Part shown: piece by piece, positions 60,901-64,000 of the stretch | Position numbering within the stretch: the first letter of the stretch is position 1 | Layout of the letters: each line of letters starts with the position of its first letter | NCBI GenBank assembly: GCA_003864495.1 | Contig: ML133388.1 | Span: 3,077,809 to 3,141,808, forward strand | DNA length: 64,000 bases | Source of the DNA: Nemopilema nomurai | Taxonomy: Eukaryota; Cnidaria; Scyphozoa; Rhizostomeae; Rhizostomatidae | Direction of reading: 5' to 3' | The notes under the pieces: model-generated | What the model saw: only the letters and a program-made list of their open reading frames with translations | Told to the model about the DNA's origin: nothing | Database searches by the model: none | Translations under genes and position numbers: made by a program

Positions 60901-61216
60901 AAACTGTTTACGAAAATTATGATGTTAAGGCCAGGCTGGTGATCAGTTTTATAATAAGATTAACTATTACAAACTGATTAGACTAATTGATAATGTATGG
61001 AGCTTCGTCTACAAGTTAGAGCTTATCTTGAACTTCTCTCTGCCAGTCTATTATCGCCTTACATGCCCGCAATCTATATGTTTTGGTGAAACGAAGAATA
61101 TTTCTTATTGTCACATGTCAAAAGCATTCTATTCGTTCCACGCAGCATATAAAAGATTACTTGGTATAAAGCATCATCTAACAGCGGAAGCATACGATTA
61201 CATCAACTCGTGGTGA
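57987..61216 (+). CDS. unrecognised acidic protein, six exons
   Basis: Exons: 57987-58186, 58456-58717, 59233-59379, 59913-59966, 60395-60461, 61146-61216. Every junction is GT-AG and in phase; 801 nt, 266 aa. I do not recognise the family. The N-terminal third is Glu/Asp-rich (VPEEDEEITNEESGEGVEESD) with a basic patch (RQNRPKRIMK). The middle is Asn/Pro/Gln-rich with a run of six Asp and then KRGSVTVERKRP. Exon 3 has SPRRRASK and SPLSRL, which look like proline-directed or basophilic kinase sites. The last two exons encode a probable helical C-terminus (IPRSLELDIRDEVFSVLQ, AYKRLLGIKHHLTAEAYDYI). It is probably a nuclear or cytosolic regulatory protein by composition. No signal peptide or membrane helix was seen. 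The true start could lie further upstream in another exon. Confidence 0.6.
58864..59045. mobile_element. 182-bp inverted-repeat element, ends CACCGCGGAGC / GCTCCGTGGTG
   Basis: The terminal CACCGCGGAGC (58864-58874) pairs with GCTCCGTGGTG (59035-59045) with one mismatch. The interior repeats AGCCCCC and CCCACTTTTT words. It lies in intron 2 of the acidic-protein gene. Related C/G-rich wording (CCCCCACTTTTTGGCAAA) occurs at about 37377-37395, suggesting a dispersed family. Target duplications are not clear. Confidence 0.6.
60210..60304. mobile_element. 95-bp MITE with 9-bp target duplication GAGTCACCT
   Basis: The ends TTCCCTGGGTACCAGACGCA and (reverse-complemented) TACCCTGGGTACCAAACTCA match over about 25 bp with few mismatches and continue into CTATAT. 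Identical 9-bp direct repeats flank the element (60201-60209 and 60305-60313). A 9-bp duplication fits Mutator-like elements best; 8-bp hAT is the alternative. It is intronic in the acidic-protein gene. Confidence 0.8.
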
Positions 61217-62320
61217 AATGAGAAGACAGTATGAATGTATAGCTCAGTCGAAAGCTGTTGACTAACACTCATGGACCCTTTACCGTGATTGGTTAAATAC
61301 GGGTTGTTATGTACTTAGATACTTCCTTCTGGAAAGAGCAAAAGGACTGTTCTCGTGGGTATAATTTACTTCTTCCGTTGCTTATTAATCCTTTATTGTC
61401 TAAGTTAAGGCTTAGAAAGTTATAAAAATGTCGTCGATTTGAGTTGAAGCAGGCCAGCAATGTATAATCGTTTTATAGATTGAGACAGACTGACGAATTG
61501 TATTTAATATCACTGAGCGCATAATCCATTATTGGATGTGATGAATCTGTGTAATCTAGTTGGCAAGTTGGCCTGCATGACCTATATTTGCCGTACAACC
61601 ATGGATATGCAGCATGATGCAATCAGAAAACATGCATGTGTTGGTGCTGATTTCTTAACGTGCTTAGAATCTTGTTTGCTTATATGTAGAATTACGCTAT
61701 ATGGCCTGAAATACTCCTATAATGTCCCTTTCCATATGATTGAAAGTATATTTATACTCTTTAGCTAAAGTGACAACGATTGAAACCATAAAGAAAAAAG
61801 TTGTAGGCCTAAGCTCAAAAAAGTCTTTGAAGATAGCATTAAGAGTTTATCGAAGTAGCTGTCGATCAACTTATATCTTAAAAACAACAATTTTGAGAGT
61901 CTACGCAAGTCTACTTTCGAGATTCTATCTGTTTCTTAAGGGTTGACCTCTACGGACCATATTCTTCAATTGACACCCAATCAGAGGTAAAAGCGTGAAA
62001 CGTTCAGAGGTAAAGACAATGATGCCACTCAAATTGTACCCAGACGCTAATAATCCACAAAGATAATTTTATGCACTATCAAGGAAGCATCGCCATAACA
62101 ATACATGAATCGTTAAATTTTCGTATAAACAATCATACGTTTATCACATTATAGTTGTCAGCAAATTCTATTTATTAATAAAAAGGTTTTCTTAAGCATT
62201 GGAAATACTCATTGTGCTTATTTGCAATACCTTTGGCTCCACTTAAGACAAAAATCTAAAGTGTTTTGCAATTTTCAATCTTACTTTCGCAACTTAACAA
62301 CCTTTTCACTTAATCTCACT
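61217..62320. other. convergent 3' spacer, no gene recognised
   Basis: AT-rich sequence between the plus-strand acidic-protein gene and the minus-strand WKKE-motif gene. Short frames at 61532-61946 have no motif or supportable exon borders. Confidence 0.45.
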
Positions 62321-63501
62321 TTACTGTCCGCTTGTCTGTTGTTTTTCAAGGTTTTCGATTTCTTCTCTAATTTGGTCAATCTTTTTTCGAATGAGCTCTT
62401 TCTTCCACGGTGGGACAGTTGGCGATTCCTGTTCTTCTCTTAATGATTTTATCTTCCTCTTCTTAACCAGTACTGGGTCTTCAGATGTCATCCTGCAAAG
62501 TATGCCCCATAAACACATCTTATACTTCCCTAAATAATGTCTAACATATATCAAATGTTTTTTGAAAAGGAGAGATTATGTTATAAGAAGTTCCTAGGCC
62601 ACAGAATATTCCATGTAACTTATACATTCATGTATTCACTTCAATGAGTTCTTAAGCAATGTGTAGACAGAAGATAGCGCTGTTACTAATTTTGCTTTTG
62701 CAAGAGCTTTTGGTCTTTGGAGTTATCGATGTATCCAATCTAATGAAGGCCACCGCCACCCCAAACTGTACCTAACTCATTAAGACACTCAATCAAGGGT
62801 TTGTGGAGATTGTTTCTATGTTGTCTATCTGCCAACAGAGTTTAACACTTGAATCTTGACTCAACAAACCCAGGAGCATTTTCAGACTCGCGTCGTTTTG
62901 CTGACGTTATCCATAAAGGGCAGACCATAAAACAGCTGTAAAAACATTTTAAGTTGGTTGTCAGTTGTGGTAAATTGCATTCAAATATTCATTCCATGGT
63001 TAGCCAAAGGGTAAATGTCTTCTCACGATCCGGCGTTTTGGATTTAGAAATTTGAAAAAGGAAACCGCCAACATTCTAGTTTCAGAGGGTGAAGCTAGAA
63101 TTTCCATGGCATGCGTATTATCTTATCGTTTAATTCAAATAAAAAGATTTTAGCTTCAGATACATTGAGCAAATCTTTTCTTGGAGCTGTAAATTGAATT
63201 AGAGCCTTAACCATTATTTAAGATAGGTTCATTATCATTGCGAAGTAAATGCCATTAATCATCAAAGAAAAAAGGATTTCAGTAGAAGCATAAAATGGTT
63301 TACAAGAATTGGTCGACCATTGATGGCCCAAAGTTTTACTGCGCGCTGAGAAAATAGTAAACAGTGCTTCTATAGAAGCTAGCCACAAAAAAGGTTCACA
63401 GGGCATCTATGGATTTTTTAATGAATTGCTTACAATTTTTGTTCGCGCTTTGCAATAACCTCTTTCTTCCACTCGGGTAATCCGTTGTTCTTTCCGTTTC
63501 C
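62321..63501 (-). CDS. 3' end of a gene with repeated P-x-WKKE motifs (espin/taperin-like), partial
   Basis: Two exons fit together in phase: 63501-63434 (donor GTAAGC) and 62492-62321 (acceptor TTTGCAG, stop TAA). They give a tail of about 79 residues with two copies of a motif: GLPEWKKEVIAKREQK and VPPWKKELIRKKIDQIREE, followed by a short coiled coil. P-x-WK-x-x-L/V-x-x-K motifs are characteristic of espin, taperin and phostensin-type actin or PP1-associated proteins, so I suggest that group. The diagnostic ankyrin repeats or WH2 domain would lie beyond the window's right edge, so the identity is tentative. The open phase at 63501 implies more upstream exons. Confidence 0.5.
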
Positions 63502-64000
63502 CTGTAAACAACCTTTTCAGATTATATAGGAAATGAAAAAGTATGAAATCATGACAAGTATGAAATAAAGATGAGTATCTTATAAGGCCAAAAAAAGTAA
63601 AAATACTTTTCGCGATAATCCTACAAGATCATAAAATATAGTTGCACAATAAAAAACTACTTTTGGCATTTAGCAATAGCCCTACTAGACCATACAATAT
63701 GATAACACAATATAAAATTACCGCGGTACCCAAACTGAGCTATAAACCTTTAGCCTTGATGAACGATGCTTTAAACCGTCATCAAAGACTAAAGTTGGCA
63801 CCAAACATCTTAAGAAAATTCACCTTGATAGTAAACGTTTATAGAATTCACTATCATAGGCACTATAGAGAGGCACAGATATGGAATAAGGCCTATAAAA
63901 TTGATTGAAGATGTTATTGAACATGTCGAATGCCCTTGCTGACGACATACATCTTATTTTAATTTTCCACTTAACTTACATTCGTCATGAAACTCGATTT
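63502..64000. other. right edge, probable intron of the minus-strand WKKE-motif gene
   Basis: No exon was recognised. The 88-codon plus-strand frame at 63642-63908 has no recognisable motif. Words like GGCATTTAGCAATAGC near 63665 weakly resemble the dispersed MITE family. Confidence 0.35.

Overview
This is a eukaryotic, AT-rich, intron-rich animal locus. Almost every recognisable protein is split into short exons with GT-AG introns. The products are animal housekeeping proteins (UDP-glucose dehydrogenase, SFT2D3-type Golgi protein, hyaluronidase, exocyst EXO84, UBIAD1), and the intergenic DNA holds a Penelope-like retroelement and many small inverted-repeat elements. I infer a marine invertebrate, most likely a cnidarian (anthozoan). 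The exact taxon is not proven by the sequence. I assembled gene models by hand from splice sites, reading phase and remembered family sequences, so UTRs and transcription starts are not determined.

Layout. 1.4-10.1 kb, minus strand: a complete 13-exon UGDH gene (477 aa) carrying a TA-flanked inverted-repeat transposon in one intron. 11.2-13.7 kb, plus: a 6-exon SFT2D3-like gene (216 aa), divergent from UGDH. 16.0-21.6 kb, plus: a 7-exon membrane-anchored hyaluronidase (631 aa). 21.6-25.9 kb: repeats, including small inverted-repeat elements and a decayed 5'-truncated Penelope-like element. 26.2-36.7 kb: four intronless paralogues of an HxxxD acyltransferase/condensation-domain-like family arranged minus, minus, plus, plus. 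One is frameshifted, and all four share a nearly identical internal cassette that looks like gene conversion. 37.0-48.2 kb, minus: a complete 21-exon EXOC8/EXO84 gene (731 aa) with a GC-AG intron, a 20-nt micro-exon and two intronic minisatellites. 52.0-54.0 kb, minus: a two-exon membrane protein resembling a GT-A glycosyltransferase (437 aa). 55.0-56.6 kb, plus: a two-exon UBIAD1 (330 aa). 58.0-61.2 kb, plus: a six-exon acidic protein I do not recognise (266 aa). 62.3-63.5 kb, minus: the last exons of a gene with repeated P-x-WKKE motifs (espin/taperin-like), running off the right edge.

How the genes relate. UGDH makes UDP-glucuronate, the donor for glycosaminoglycan synthesis. Hyaluronidase-family enzymes cut glycosaminoglycans, and the 52 kb gene looks like a secretory-pathway sugar transferase. 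SFT2D and EXO84 act in Golgi and exocytic traffic. This may be chance gene order. The most unusual part is the acyltransferase array: single-exon genes in an intron-rich region, tandem plus inverted duplication, cassette homogenisation, and variation at the HHxxxDG active-site motif.
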